Assembly: GCA_046261875.1 (NCBI GenBank)
Contig: JBHENW010000154.1
Coordinates: 1 to 47,122 of the forward strand
DNA: 47,122 nucleotides
Source of the DNA: JBHENW01 sp046261875
Lineage (GTDB): Bacteria; Acidobacteriota; Thermoanaerobaculia; UBA5066; Gp7-AA6
Direction: 5' to 3'
This document shows, piece by piece, positions 8,743 to 16,725 of the stretch. The position numbers were made by a program, and so were the translations under genes. The notes under the pieces are model-generated. The model saw nothing but the letters and a program-made list of their open reading frames with translations. It was not told where the DNA came from and ran no database searches. The first letter of the stretch is position 1. Every line of letters begins with the position of its first letter.

Positions 8743-9699
8743 TCACCCTCCTCCCCGGGCGGCGGGCAGAGGTCCTCTGGCGCTCCGGCTCATATGCTCC
8801 ACGCGGTGCGTCAGCTCGCTCAGGAAGCCGGAGGTTTCGGCCGGCTCCACGTGGCCGGGACGGGAGAGCAGTTCGCGGATCTGGCGGTCGATCCGCATAC
8901 CGGCCACGACCAGACCGGCATGGTTCGCCAGGGCTTCGAGGATCTCGAGGTCCAGCTCCGTGAATAGGCCTCCGCTCTTACGGCCATCGACGTAGATGAG
9001 TCCCAGGAGGCGACCGTCGACGACCAGGGGCACGCACGCCAGCGCGCCGATCCCCATGTCCACGACGCTCGGCCGATGTCCGAGCAGCGCGTCGGCCCGC
9101 GCGTCGGAAGCGACCAGGGGCTTTCGGGTGTCCATCACGTGACGGACCGCCCCCCAGCTGCCGTCGAAGCGGCCGTCGAGCGTGTCCCTCCCGGCGAAGC
9201 CCGCGGCGACCTCCGCCTTCAGCCGCCCGTCGGGCGACAGGACGAGAACGAACCCCCGCTCCGCGCCGACGACGTCCAGCACGGACGCGATGAGGCGCCG
9301 TAGCAGCAGTGCCGGGTCGGTCTCGTTCGTGAGGCTCCGCTGGATGTCCGCGGTCGTTTGAAGGCGCGCGGCGCGCGTCTCGCGGAGGGCGCGGGCCTGC
9401 TGCTCGGAGATCAGCTCGTAGCGCCCGAGCAGACCGCCGAAGCTGATCCAGTCGCCGTCGGCAAGCGGAGATCCGTCGGCGCGCGCGCCGTTGACGAATG
9501 TCCCGTTCTTGCTCCCCGCGTCCGCGAGCGACCAGGCGGTGCCGTCCCAGCAGAGGAGGGCATGGCGCCCGGAGACCCTCGGGTCCTGGAGGAGGACGTC
9601 GCTGTCGGCGTCCCGACCGGCTCTCAGCTCGTCTTCCGGCGGAAGGACCCAGTGGCGCGAAGCGCCGCGCGATGGGTAGAGCGTCAGTTTTGCCGGCAC
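8743..9699 (-). CDS. FHA-GAF domain signalling protein
   Basis: This 318-residue soluble protein has an N-terminal FHA domain (about residues 25-95: RDADSDVLLQDPRVSGRHAL, then SKNGTFVNG). It carries the conserved G-R, S-x-x-H and N-G residues used to bind phosphothreonine. A helical linker and a GAF domain (about 125-285) follow, with GAERGFVLVL, ALACVPLVVDGRLLGLIYVD and DLEILEALANHAGLVV. There is no catalytic output domain. The combination suggests an adaptor that recognises a phosphorylated partner and a small ligand. The neighbouring Ser/Thr kinases are the obvious candidates to be read. It starts 19 nt after the secreted unknown gene and ends 46 nt before the kinase-TPR gene, so co-transcription is likely. 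Confidence 0.9.
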   Translation of the reverse strand: MPAKLTLYPSRGASRHWVLPPEDELRAGRDADSDVLLQDPRVSGRHALLCWDGTAWSLADAGSKNGTFVNGARADGSPLADGDWISFGGLLGRYELISEQQARALRETRAARLQTTADIQRSLTNETDPALLLRRLIASVLDVVGAERGFVLVLSPDGRLKAEVAAGFAGRDTLDGRFDGSWGAVRHVMDTRKPLVASDARADALLGHRPSVVDMGIGALACVPLVVDGRLLGLIYVDGRKSGGLFTELDLEILEALANHAGLVVAGMRIDRQIRELLSRPGHVEPAETSGFLSELTHRVEHMSRSARGPLPAARGGG

Positions 9700-9718
9700 T
9701 CCGGGATTCTCGAACGTC

Positions 9719-10567
9719 CTACGGCAACGCCGGCTGATTCGACTTCATCTGGAGACTGAACTTGAGGGTGTCGGCGGACGCCCGCAGGAGGCCCGCCACG
9801 TTGACCAGCGTGCTGTTGGCGCGGTAAACGTCCGGTATCGCGGCGCCGCTCTGTCTTTTGAGCTCTTCCGCGAAGGCGTCCACCGCGTTGATCGCGGCGG
9901 AAAGAGCACCCGCCTCGTACAGGCCCCGAGCGTTCGTCAGCCGCCCCTGCAGATCCTGAAGAACGGGTGACGGGATCGCCCCGGCGTTCGCCGTCAAAGC
10001 GTTCTGGATAGCGTCGAACTTCGAGGCGATCACGGCGTCCGCGGGCCGCGTGTCGGTCACGATGATGAAGTCGGAATAAGCGCCCGTCCCTCCTCCCGCG
10101 CGGACGCTGCCCATCTCGAGGAAGCCGGTGATGTCCTGGAAAGCTCCGGACCCCTGGGGAGCCTTGAAGAGACGCAACGGAGAATGGGCTCCCAACACCA
10201 GGTTGTGGGTGTAGATCGACACCTTGCTGACACCGGAGAAGGAGAGCGCGCTCGAAGCGGTCGGCTCGATGCGGACGAGGACGGGAAAACCGGCCGGGAT
10301 ACCGACGAGACCCCCCTCGGGGAGCCGAGCCACAAGGGCCGGATCCAGCGGGTCGACGAGGGCCGCGGAGAGGGCGAGACTGTCGGGGTTCAAGCCGACG
10401 ATCTGCTCGAACTGGATCGACAGCTCCGCTTCGATCCCTCCGGGCAGCTGGATCTTCGCAACCAGTTCGTTGCCGGTGATGCGCGGCTCGAGCGCCGGCT
10501 GCGCGCCCGCCGGCGCCGCGAGCAGAACGAAACACGCGGCGACGAGGAAGAGTGTCGCACGCCTCAT
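9719..10567 (-). CDS. Secreted protein of unknown function
   Basis: I do not recognise this family. The ATG at 10567 is chosen because GGAGG (10577-10573) precedes it by 5 nt; a further in-frame GTG at 10573 overlaps that ribosome-binding site. The product has 282 residues with a clear signal peptide (MRRATLFLVAACFVLLAAPA, cleavage likely after AGAQ). The first 160 residues are beta-rich without cysteines. The C-terminal third is helical (FDAIQNALTANAGAI, LTNARGLYEAGALSAAINAV). It sits inside the signalling island between the kinase-receiver fusion and the FHA-GAF gene, so it may be an envelope partner of the membrane kinase. That is inference from position only. Confidence 0.75.
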   Translation of the reverse strand: MRRATLFLVAACFVLLAAPAGAQPALEPRITGNELVAKIQLPGGIEAELSIQFEQIVGLNPDSLALSAALVDPLDPALVARLPEGGLVGIPAGFPVLVRIEPTASSALSFSGVSKVSIYTHNLVLGAHSPLRLFKAPQGSGAFQDITGFLEMGSVRAGGGTGAYSDFIIVTDTRPADAVIASKFDAIQNALTANAGAIPSPVLQDLQGRLTNARGLYEAGALSAAINAVDAFAEELKRQSGAAIPDVYRANSTLVNVAGLLRASADTLKFSLQMKSNQPALP

Positions 10568-10715
10568 AAACACCTCCGGTCCGGCCGACGATCGCGCGAT
10601 GTAGCAGGGGGCCGGGGCCCCCGCCCCGCAGCTTGACCGGCAAGCCTAGTCCCGCGAGCCTTCCCGGGTCAACTGGCGGAGCGGGCAAAGACGCGCTGAG
10701 CCGGGCGCTTCGGAG

Positions 10716-11969
10716 CTACCGGCAATACCTCTCGACGCACGCCAGCAGCCTCGCCGGGCTGACCGGCTTGCGGAGAAAATCGGCCACTCCCGGCGCGTCC
10801 GGGATGGCCCCGACGCCGGAGAGGAGCACGATGGGGATGCGGGGGTGGTCGGGGACGCTCCGCCACTCCTGCAGGAATTGCCAGCCGTCCACCCGCGGCA
10901 TCATCAGGTCCAAGAGGATCATCGCGGGGGGGTCGCCCTGCGCGAGGCGGTCGAGGGCCTCCCTTCCGTCCCGGGCGGTCTCGACGCCATAGCCGCTCTC
11001 CTCGAGGGTCTGCCGAAGCCCCCCGGCGAGCGCTTCGTCGTCTTCGACGATGAGGACCGTCCGGACGACCCGCTGCGTGCTTTCATCGCGCCCATCTCCC
11101 AATCGCGTCACTGACTCTTCTCCTCCGCCGAGGCCGCGGGAAGCCTCCTCCAGCGCGTCGCGGAGATCCGCCGCGGACGCGAAGCGATCCGAAGGCTTCT
11201 TGCGCAGGGCCTGTTCCACGATCTCGACGATCCGGGAGGGAACCTCCGGGGCAACGTCGGAGAGGGGGTCCGGCTCCTCCTTGACCACCATCTCCAGGCG
11301 CCGGAAGAGATTCTCGCTTCGAAAGGCCCGGCGGCCGCTCAGGAGCTCGTAGGCGAGTGAGCCCCAGGAAAAGATGTCCCCGCGGCTGTCCACGGGGTCC
11401 CCGCAGACCTGTTCGGGGCACATGTAGGACGCCGAGCCCATCGTGATGCCCGTCTTCGTGATGTCCGTCGTTCCATCCTGGAGCTTGGCGATGCCGAAGT
11501 CCATGATCTTGACGGAGCCGTCCGGCAGGACGCGGACGTTGCCCGGCTTGATGTCGCGGTGGATGATCCCTTCCGCGTGCGCGTGCGCCAGCCCGGCCGC
11601 CACACCGGTGAGGATCTTGAGCTTCTCGTCGATGGAGAGCGGCTTACCTTCCGTCATGCGGGAGTTCAGGTCGGACCCCGGCAGGAACTCCTGGACGAGG
11701 TAGGGCCGCTCCTCTTCCTCCACGACCTCGATCACCCCAACGACGTTGGGATGGTTCAGCCGGGAAGAGAGTCGCGCCTCGCGCAGGGCGCGCGCCCGGC
11801 TGTCGGGGTCCCGGATGTCACAGGTCTTGACCGCGACCTCGCGGCCGTCGCGGGAGTCCACGGCGCGGTAAACGCTGCCGAAGCCTCCGCTGCCGATCTT
11901 CTCGAGGATCTCGTACCGACCGATGCGCGGGGGCATCGGCGGCAGATCCTCCTTCTTCTTCCCGAACAC
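10716..11969 (-). CDS. Ser/Thr protein kinase fused to a C-terminal receiver domain
   Basis: This 417-residue soluble protein joins two signalling modules. The kinase (about 18-280) has glycine loop GSGGFGSVY, Lys48, HRD at 137-139, DFG at 157-159 and SYMCPEQ in the activation segment. The receiver (about 302-417) has the acidic pocket at 309-311 (EDD), acceptor Asp354 in LLDLMMP, Ser384 and Lys401, all the residues needed for phosphorylation. There is no membrane segment and no DNA-binding output, so the receiver probably controls the kinase, or the kinase is steered by a histidine kinase. The GTG start at 11969 gives MFGKKKEDLPP. An ATG at 11936, with AAGGAGGA upstream, is a possible alternative start. 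It lies 25 nt after the ferritin-like gene. Confidence 0.92.
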   Translation of the reverse strand: MFGKKKEDLPPMPPRIGRYEILEKIGSGGFGSVYRAVDSRDGREVAVKTCDIRDPDSRARALREARLSSRLNHPNVVGVIEVVEEEERPYLVQEFLPGSDLNSRMTEGKPLSIDEKLKILTGVAAGLAHAHAEGIIHRDIKPGNVRVLPDGSVKIMDFGIAKLQDGTTDITKTGITMGSASYMCPEQVCGDPVDSRGDIFSWGSLAYELLSGRRAFRSENLFRRLEMVVKEEPDPLSDVAPEVPSRIVEIVEQALRKKPSDRFASAADLRDALEEASRGLGGGEESVTRLGDGRDESTQRVVRTVLIVEDDEALAGGLRQTLEESGYGVETARDGREALDRLAQGDPPAMILLDLMMPRVDGWQFLQEWRSVPDHPRIPIVLLSGVGAIPDAPGVADFLRKPVSPARLLACVERYCR

Positions 11970-11994
11970 GGGCGGGAACCGGAGCTTGGCCGTT

Positions 11995-12663
11995 TCAGTC
12001 GCCCGGCTGCGTCGGGTCGAGGGTCGCGAGGAGGTCCCGGAGGTCGTCGGCGTGCTCCTCCTCGTTGGCCAGGATCTCCTCCATCAGACGCCGGGACGTG
12101 ATGTCGCCGTCTCCGAGGAACCGGACGATCTCTCCGTAGGATTCAATGGCGATCCGCTCCGCGATCAGGTCTTCGCGGATCATGTCCACGAGGGTTTCCC
12201 CTTCGACGTACTGGGCGTGGCTGCGGGAAGCCAGCCCCTCCGGGTTGAAGTTGGGCTCCCCCCCGATCTGGGTGATCCGCCCCGCGATGCGGTCCGCGTG
12301 GCTCTGCTCGTCGTTCGCGTGCTCCAGGAATTCCTGCGCCACGGCCTGCGCGTGAATCCCCGTCGCCATGAAGTAGTGGCGCTTGTAACGGAGCACGCAC
12401 ACGATCTCCGTGGCGAGGGCTTCGTTCAGAATGCGGATGACGGTCTCCCGGTCCGCTTTGTATCCCTCCGTGACGGCCCCGCGCTCGATTTGGGTGCGCG
12501 CCCGGCGGCGGATCTCCTCGATGTCCCTGATGAAGTAGCCCGGCCGGGCCGGCTCCCCCTGGCGGCGCTCGCGAACCGGGCGCTCGCTCTGCGACGCCGG
12601 AGAGATCGCCTTTCCTCCCTCGCGCCGCTGCGCTGTCCGGCGTTCGACGTTGATCTCGGTCAT
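11995..12663 (-). CDS. Ferritin-like/bacterioferritin-type diiron protein with basic N-terminal tail
   Basis: This 222-residue four-helix ferritin-like protein is expected to oxidise and store iron. The diiron ligands are visible: Glu in ALATEIVCVLRYKRHYF, the ExxH in NDEQSHADRI, Glu in EDLIAERIAIESY and the ExxH in ANEEEHADDL. The first 60 residues are unusual. They are rich in Arg (ERRTAQRREGG, RPVRERRQGEPARPG) and predicted disordered, and they resemble the nucleic-acid-binding tails of some Dps proteins. The ATG at 12663 has GGGAGGA 7 nt upstream. A candidate promoter and a 17-bp palindrome lie just upstream. The Ser/Thr kinase-receiver gene follows after 25 nt. Confidence 0.85.
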   Translation of the reverse strand: MTEINVERRTAQRREGGKAISPASQSERPVRERRQGEPARPGYFIRDIEEIRRRARTQIERGAVTEGYKADRETVIRILNEALATEIVCVLRYKRHYFMATGIHAQAVAQEFLEHANDEQSHADRIAGRITQIGGEPNFNPEGLASRSHAQYVEGETLVDMIREDLIAERIAIESYGEIVRFLGDGDITSRRLMEEILANEEEHADDLRDLLATLDPTQPGD

Positions 12664-12695
12664 TTCGCGGTCCTCCCCATGAGCGCGGCAGACGC

Positions 12696-12730
12696 TTTCG
12701 ATCAGATCAAAAAGAGTTTTGACGTTGCAA
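12696..12730 (-). promoter_or_regulatory. Candidate promoter with overlapping operator-like palindrome upstream of the ferritin-like gene
   Basis: On the minus strand TTGCAA (12730-12725) and TCTGAT (12706-12701) are spaced by 18 nt. An inverted repeat TTTCGATC-A-GATCAAAA (12696-12712, one mismatch in 8+8) overlaps the -10 element. That is where a repressor of an iron- or redox-controlled gene would bind. The regulator is not identifiable from this sequence. Confidence 0.4.
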
Positions 12731-12741
12731 GGAGAGCGGCC

Positions 12742-12769
12742 AAAAAAAATCGGGGGCTTTCGCCCCCGA
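12742..12769 (-). terminator. Rho-independent terminator of the RRM gene
   Basis: Read on the minus strand, an 8-bp perfect stem TCGGGGGC/GCCCCCGA (12769-12762 and 12757-12750) with a GAAA tetraloop is followed directly by eight T residues (12749-12742). It starts 23 nt after the RRM stop codon. Confidence 0.93.
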
Positions 12770-12792
12770 CGTGAGTGGACAGGGAAAGAAGC

Positions 12793-13086
12793 TCAGTAGC
12801 GGTCCCGGCCTCCGCCGTAGCCGCGGCCACCGCCGCCGCCCCCGGTCTTTGGCCGCGCCTCGTTGACGGTCAGCGCGCGCCCGTTGAACTCCTGGCCGGA
12901 GAGGGCCTGGATCGCGGTGCGGGCCTCGCCGTCATCGCTGAACTCGACGAATCCGAAGCCCTTGGACCGCCCGGTGTCCCGGTCGGTGATCACGGCGACG
13001 GAATCGACGGTGCCGTACTGAGAGAAGAGGCTCCGAAGATCCTCTTCACTGGTGCTGTAGGGAAGGTTGCCAACGTACAGTTTCAT
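12793..13086 (-). CDS. RRM-type RNA-binding protein with glycine-rich tail
   Basis: This 97-residue single-RRM protein is of the bacterial/cyanobacterial Rbp type. RNP-2 (LYVGNLPYSTS) is at the N-terminus and RNP-1 (SKGFGFVEF) near residue 45, followed by a Gly/Arg/Tyr tail (GGGGGGRGYGGGRDRY). It should bind single-stranded RNA, and homologues are often cold-induced. It is a single-gene transcript with its own terminator. A candidate promoter at 13226-13254 implies a leader of about 130 nt, long for such a small gene and reminiscent of cold-shock mRNAs. The ribosome-binding site is weak (AGGA about 12 nt upstream), which again allows leader-based control. Confidence 0.92.
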   Translation of the reverse strand: MKLYVGNLPYSTSEEDLRSLFSQYGTVDSVAVITDRDTGRSKGFGFVEFSDDGEARTAIQALSGQEFNGRALTVNEARPKTGGGGGGRGYGGGRDRY

Positions 13087-13225
13087 CGAGACAGAATCCT
13101 GTTCCGGCGTCTTATCTCCGACCCCGTCGCGCCGATCGCCGAAGCCGACTTCCCGTCACGATCTCGTCGGATTTCCGAGCCACGCAGGATTGCGCGCAGA
13201 AGGCGAGCGATTCGAGAAGGCCCGT

Positions 13226-13254
13226 AGTTTACGGGAATCCGGGCCCGGATGCAA
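13226..13254 (-). promoter_or_regulatory. Candidate sigma70 promoter of the RRM gene
   Basis: On the minus strand TTGCAT (13254-13249) and TAAACT (13231-13226) are spaced by exactly 17 nt. They lie in an otherwise GC-rich gap between the molybdenum-hydroxylase operon and the RRM start. Transcription would begin near 13219. Confidence 0.5.
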
Positions 13255-13276
13255 GCGGGGCGAGGGCCGCCGGCGG

Positions 13277-14254
13277 CTATCTCCGGACGTCCTCCAGGGC
13301 CAGGCGCACGAACTTGCGGGTCATCTCGCGGCGCCAGAGGAAGGAGTAATCCGTGTTGTCCATCGGCCGCGAGGGCCCGCCGGCCGCCTCCGCCGCCGCC
13401 GCGGTCGCTCCTTCATCGAGCGGCCGTCCGATCAGCGCCCGCTCGGCGGCCTCCAACCGGAGCGGCGCCGACGCGACGCCGCCGAGGACGAGGCGGGCCG
13501 CCGAGACGACGCCGCCTTCGGCGAGGACGGCCGCCCCGACACTGAGCACCGGGAAATCGAACGACCCCCGGCGGCGCAGCTTGCGGTAGCTCGCCCGCCA
13601 TCCGCCGGGCGACGGAAGCCGGATCTCCGTCAGCAGCTCGTCGGGCGACTTCGTGAGGTAGTCGATCCCGTCGTTGCGGTAGAGCTCCTCCACGGCGATC
13701 TCTCGCTCCCCGCGCGCAGAGACCAGCACGGCGCGCGCCCCCATCGCGATGAGCACGGGGACCGAATCGGCCGACTGGACCGCGAGGCACTTCGGCGAGC
13801 CCGGCGCGACCCAGCAGATCCGGCCGTCCTTCTTCATGCAGAAGTCGATCGCCTGCCGCCACTCGTAGTTCTGGTCGTAGTAGTTGCAGCGGGTGTCGAG
13901 CATCAGGTTTCCGCCGATCGTGCCCATGTTGCGCAGCGGCGGGGTGGAGATCTCGGCGACGGCGTGGGCGAGCGCCGGGTAGTCGCGGCGGAGCCGCGGG
14001 TCGTTTTCGACGTCCGAGAGCAGCAGGCCGGCCCCGAGCGCCGCGCCGTCGGACGGGAAGCGCGTCCCGCGCAGCTCGGGGATGCGGGACAGCGCGACGA
14101 CGGCCGCGGGGGTCTGCTGGCGCCGCTTCATGTTGGGATAGAGGTCCGTGCCGCCTGCGACGAAGGCGCACTCCGGCCCGAGGTCCGACTTCATCGCGAT
14201 CGCATCGCCGAGGGTCCGCGGAGAAAAGTACCGGAAGCGGGGAAGGCGCATCAT
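13277..14254 (-). CDS. hcrB: 4-hydroxybenzoyl-CoA reductase-like FAD / [4Fe-4S] subunit
   Basis: This is the medium (FAD) subunit of a xanthine-oxidase-family molybdenum hydroxylase, 325 residues. The FAD motifs are AFVAGGTDLYP (about 30-40) and NMGTIGGNL (109-117). Between them and the C-terminal domain lies an insertion with four cysteines, C123, C139, C147 and C156 (TRCNYY, DFCMKK, RICWV, PKCLAV). This loop is the hallmark of the 4-hydroxybenzoyl-CoA reductase beta subunit, where it binds an extra [4Fe-4S] cluster; ordinary xanthine or CO dehydrogenase M subunits lack it. The start overlaps the large-subunit stop (ATGA). A related aromatic acyl-CoA substrate is possible, so the symbol rests on the cysteine loop. 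Confidence 0.8.
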   Translation of the reverse strand: MMRLPRFRYFSPRTLGDAIAMKSDLGPECAFVAGGTDLYPNMKRRQQTPAAVVALSRIPELRGTRFPSDGAALGAGLLLSDVENDPRLRRDYPALAHAVAEISTPPLRNMGTIGGNLMLDTRCNYYDQNYEWRQAIDFCMKKDGRICWVAPGSPKCLAVQSADSVPVLIAMGARAVLVSARGEREIAVEELYRNDGIDYLTKSPDELLTEIRLPSPGGWRASYRKLRRRGSFDFPVLSVGAAVLAEGGVVSAARLVLGGVASAPLRLEAAERALIGRPLDEGATAAAAEAAGGPSRPMDNTDYSFLWRREMTRKFVRLALEDVRR

Positions 14255-16725
14255 CGCGTGGCCCCCCCGATGGTCGTCGTCTCCCCCCGCGGCCGCACGC
14301 CTCCCGCTTCGGTCGCTTCCGCCGCGATGGCCTTGCCGTCGCCGCCCTCGGCCGGGGTCGGCACGCGGAGCGGCTCGGGATACGGAACGGCCGGAAACAC
14401 GACCGGGCCGACCCGCGCCGGCTTGCCAGCCGCCCTCGCCTTCAACGCGCGCAGCACTTTCTCGGGCGTCGCGGGGATCTCCTCCACGCGCACCCCGACC
14501 GCGTCATAGATCGCGTTGACGACCGCGGGCGGGATCGGTAGCAGCGGCCCTTGTCCGACTTCCTTGGCCCCGAAGGGGCCGTTCGGATCGGGGTCTTCCA
14601 CGAGGAAGGTCTCGACCTCCGGCATCTCCTTCGTCGTCGGGCTCTTGTACTCGAGGATCGAAGGGAACTTGTGGACGAGGTTGCCGTTCACCCCCGCCCG
14701 GTAGGCCATCTCCTCCATCATCGCTTCGCCCAGGCCCATGTACACCGAGCCCTCGACCTGCCCCACGACGAGGACGGGGTTGATGCACTTCCCGACGTCA
14801 TGCGCGATCCAGATCTTCGGGACCGAGTAGATGCCGGACTCGGGGTCCACGTCGACTTCCACGACGGCCGCCGAGTAGGAGTACGCGGGGGAGGGCCCGA
14901 CGCCGGCGCCGCGATACCGTCCGGCCGAGGGCGGGGGCGTATAGGAGCCGACCGTTCCGATCGTCCCGTGCTTCGCCTCGGCAAGGACGACCGCGTCGGC
15001 GAAGGCCATCCCGCTCTCCGGCGCCTCGACGTCGAAGACCCTCCCCTCCGCCATTCCGATGCGCGCGCCGGGGATCCCGAGCCTCTCCGCCGCGGCCAGA
15101 ACGAGGAGCTCTCGCGCGCGTTCCGCCGCCTGGATCGCCGCGTTGCCCGTCATGAGCGTGACGCGGGAGGAATAGGAGCCGAGGTCCACGGGGGTCAGGT
15201 CCGTGTCGGCCGTCACGACCCGGATGTCAAAGGGATCGATGCCCAGCACTTCCGCCACGATGTAGGCGAGGATCGAGTCGCTCCCCTGCCCGATGTCCGT
15301 CGAGCCGCAGAAGACGGTGACCCCGCCGCTGCGGTCCAGCTTGAGCTGCACGCCCGACTGCGGCATCGCGTTCCAGTAGATCGGAAGGCCGGCCCCGCAG
15401 ATGTAGGACGAGCAGGCGAGGCCGAGCCCCCGGCCGAAGGGGAGCTTTCCGCGGCGCTCTCTCCACCGCGACGCCGCGACGACTTTTTCGATGCAGGGAG
15501 CGAGCCCCATGGAGCCGACCCGCAGGAAGTTGGCCGTCAGCGAGTGCGGCGGCTGCAGGTGCGCGAGGCGCATCGCAGCCGGGTCGAGTCCGAGGTCGCA
15601 GGCGATCTTGTCCAGCTGCGCCTCGATGGCGAACCGCGGCTGCGGCGTCCCGTGGCCGCGTTTGGGGCCGCACGGAGGCTTGTTCGTGAAGACGCGGGCG
15701 CCGTCGAAGCGATAGGCCGGGATCTCGTAGGTGACCGTCTGGAGCGCGCCCGTGTAATAGGTCGACGCCACTCCGTAGGAGCCGTAGCCGCCGCCGTCGA
15801 GCACGCTCTGGAAGTGCATCGCGGTGATGCCGCCGTCCTCGGCCACGCCGGTCTTAACGCGCATCAGCGTGGGGTGCCGGCCGCGGTGGCAATAGAAGAC
15901 CTCTTCGCGGGTCAGACAGATTTTCACGGGCCGCCCGGTCACACGCGAGAGGTGGGCGACGACGATCTCGTGGTTGAACGGGTCGGACTTGCCGCCGAAG
16001 CCGCCGCCGTTGGGGGTGGCGATGACCCGGATCCGGGCGGCGGGCATCTCGAGGACTTTCGCGAGGGCGCGGTGCACGTAATGGGGGGTCTGCGTCGAGC
16101 TCCACACGGTCAGCTTGCCGTCGGGCCCGTAATCCCCCACGGCCGCGTGCTGCTCCAGCGGGAGGTGCGTGTTGCCTTCGAAGAAGAAGAGGTCTTCGTA
16201 CACGCGATGCGCGCGCGCGAAGCCCGCCGCGACGTCGCCGAACTCCATCGAGACGAGCTTGTGGAAGTTTCCGCCGTCGCCGTAATCGTGGATGCGGGGC
16301 TCCGGCGTTGCCGCCGCCTGCTCGATGGATCCGATTGGAAGGAGGTCCTCGTAGACCACTTGGATCGCGTCGAGCGCGTCGAAGGCCGCGTCCTCGTCCA
16401 CCGCGGCGACGGCGGCGATCGGGTCGCCGACGAAGCGCACGCGGTCGAGGCAGAGGGCGTGCTCGTCCTGTGAGACCGGCAGGATCCCGAAGGGAATCGG
16501 CAGATCCCGGCCGGTGGCCACGGCGACCACGCCCGGCGCGGCGAGGGCGCGGCTCGTGTCGATCGAGACGATGCGCGCATGCGCTCTCTTCGAGCGGAGC
16601 AGCTTGCAGTGGAGCATCCGCGGCAGGAAGAGGTCGTCGGCGAACCGGGTCGCGCCCGTCACCTTGGCCGCCGCGTCCACCTTCGGGTAGGGCCGGCCGA
16701 CGACGCGGGTGCGCGGCCGCGTCAT
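14251..16725 (-). CDS. hcrA: Molybdenum-cofactor large subunit of a 4-hydroxybenzoyl-CoA reductase-like enzyme
   Basis: This is the catalytic Moco subunit of the xanthine-oxidase family, 824 residues. The molybdopterin motif GGGFGGK is at 240-246, further cofactor-contacting segments include CGPKRGHGTPQPRFA and CGSTDIGQGSD, and the likely catalytic base is Glu722 in FGAKEVGQGP. The ATG at 16725 overlaps the stop of the [2Fe-2S] subunit gene (ATGA), which fixes the start although the frame is open further upstream. Its own stop overlaps the start of the FAD subunit. With the [4Fe-4S]-loop FAD subunit it forms an alpha2-beta2-gamma2-type complex predicted to remove the ring hydroxyl of 4-hydroxybenzoyl-CoA. 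The exact substrate is inferred. Confidence 0.85.
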   Translation of the reverse strand: MTRPRTRVVGRPYPKVDAAAKVTGATRFADDLFLPRMLHCKLLRSKRAHARIVSIDTSRALAAPGVVAVATGRDLPIPFGILPVSQDEHALCLDRVRFVGDPIAAVAAVDEDAAFDALDAIQVVYEDLLPIGSIEQAAATPEPRIHDYGDGGNFHKLVSMEFGDVAAGFARAHRVYEDLFFFEGNTHLPLEQHAAVGDYGPDGKLTVWSSTQTPHYVHRALAKVLEMPAARIRVIATPNGGGFGGKSDPFNHEIVVAHLSRVTGRPVKICLTREEVFYCHRGRHPTLMRVKTGVAEDGGITAMHFQSVLDGGGYGSYGVASTYYTGALQTVTYEIPAYRFDGARVFTNKPPCGPKRGHGTPQPRFAIEAQLDKIACDLGLDPAAMRLAHLQPPHSLTANFLRVGSMGLAPCIEKVVAASRWRERRGKLPFGRGLGLACSSYICGAGLPIYWNAMPQSGVQLKLDRSGGVTVFCGSTDIGQGSDSILAYIVAEVLGIDPFDIRVVTADTDLTPVDLGSYSSRVTLMTGNAAIQAAERARELLVLAAAERLGIPGARIGMAEGRVFDVEAPESGMAFADAVVLAEAKHGTIGTVGSYTPPPSAGRYRGAGVGPSPAYSYSAAVVEVDVDPESGIYSVPKIWIAHDVGKCINPVLVVGQVEGSVYMGLGEAMMEEMAYRAGVNGNLVHKFPSILEYKSPTTKEMPEVETFLVEDPDPNGPFGAKEVGQGPLLPIPPAVVNAIYDAVGVRVEEIPATPEKVLRALKARAAGKPARVGPVVFPAVPYPEPLRVPTPAEGGDGKAIAAEATEAGGVRPRGETTTIGGATR

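Noticed and set aside
12793..12850. GGC/GGT repeats at the end of the RRM gene as a microsatellite
   Set aside because: It encodes the ordinary glycine-rich tail of RRM proteins.
14551..16473. Plus-strand open frame of 640 codons
   Set aside because: Antisense to the Moco subunit, which has all cofactor motifs.
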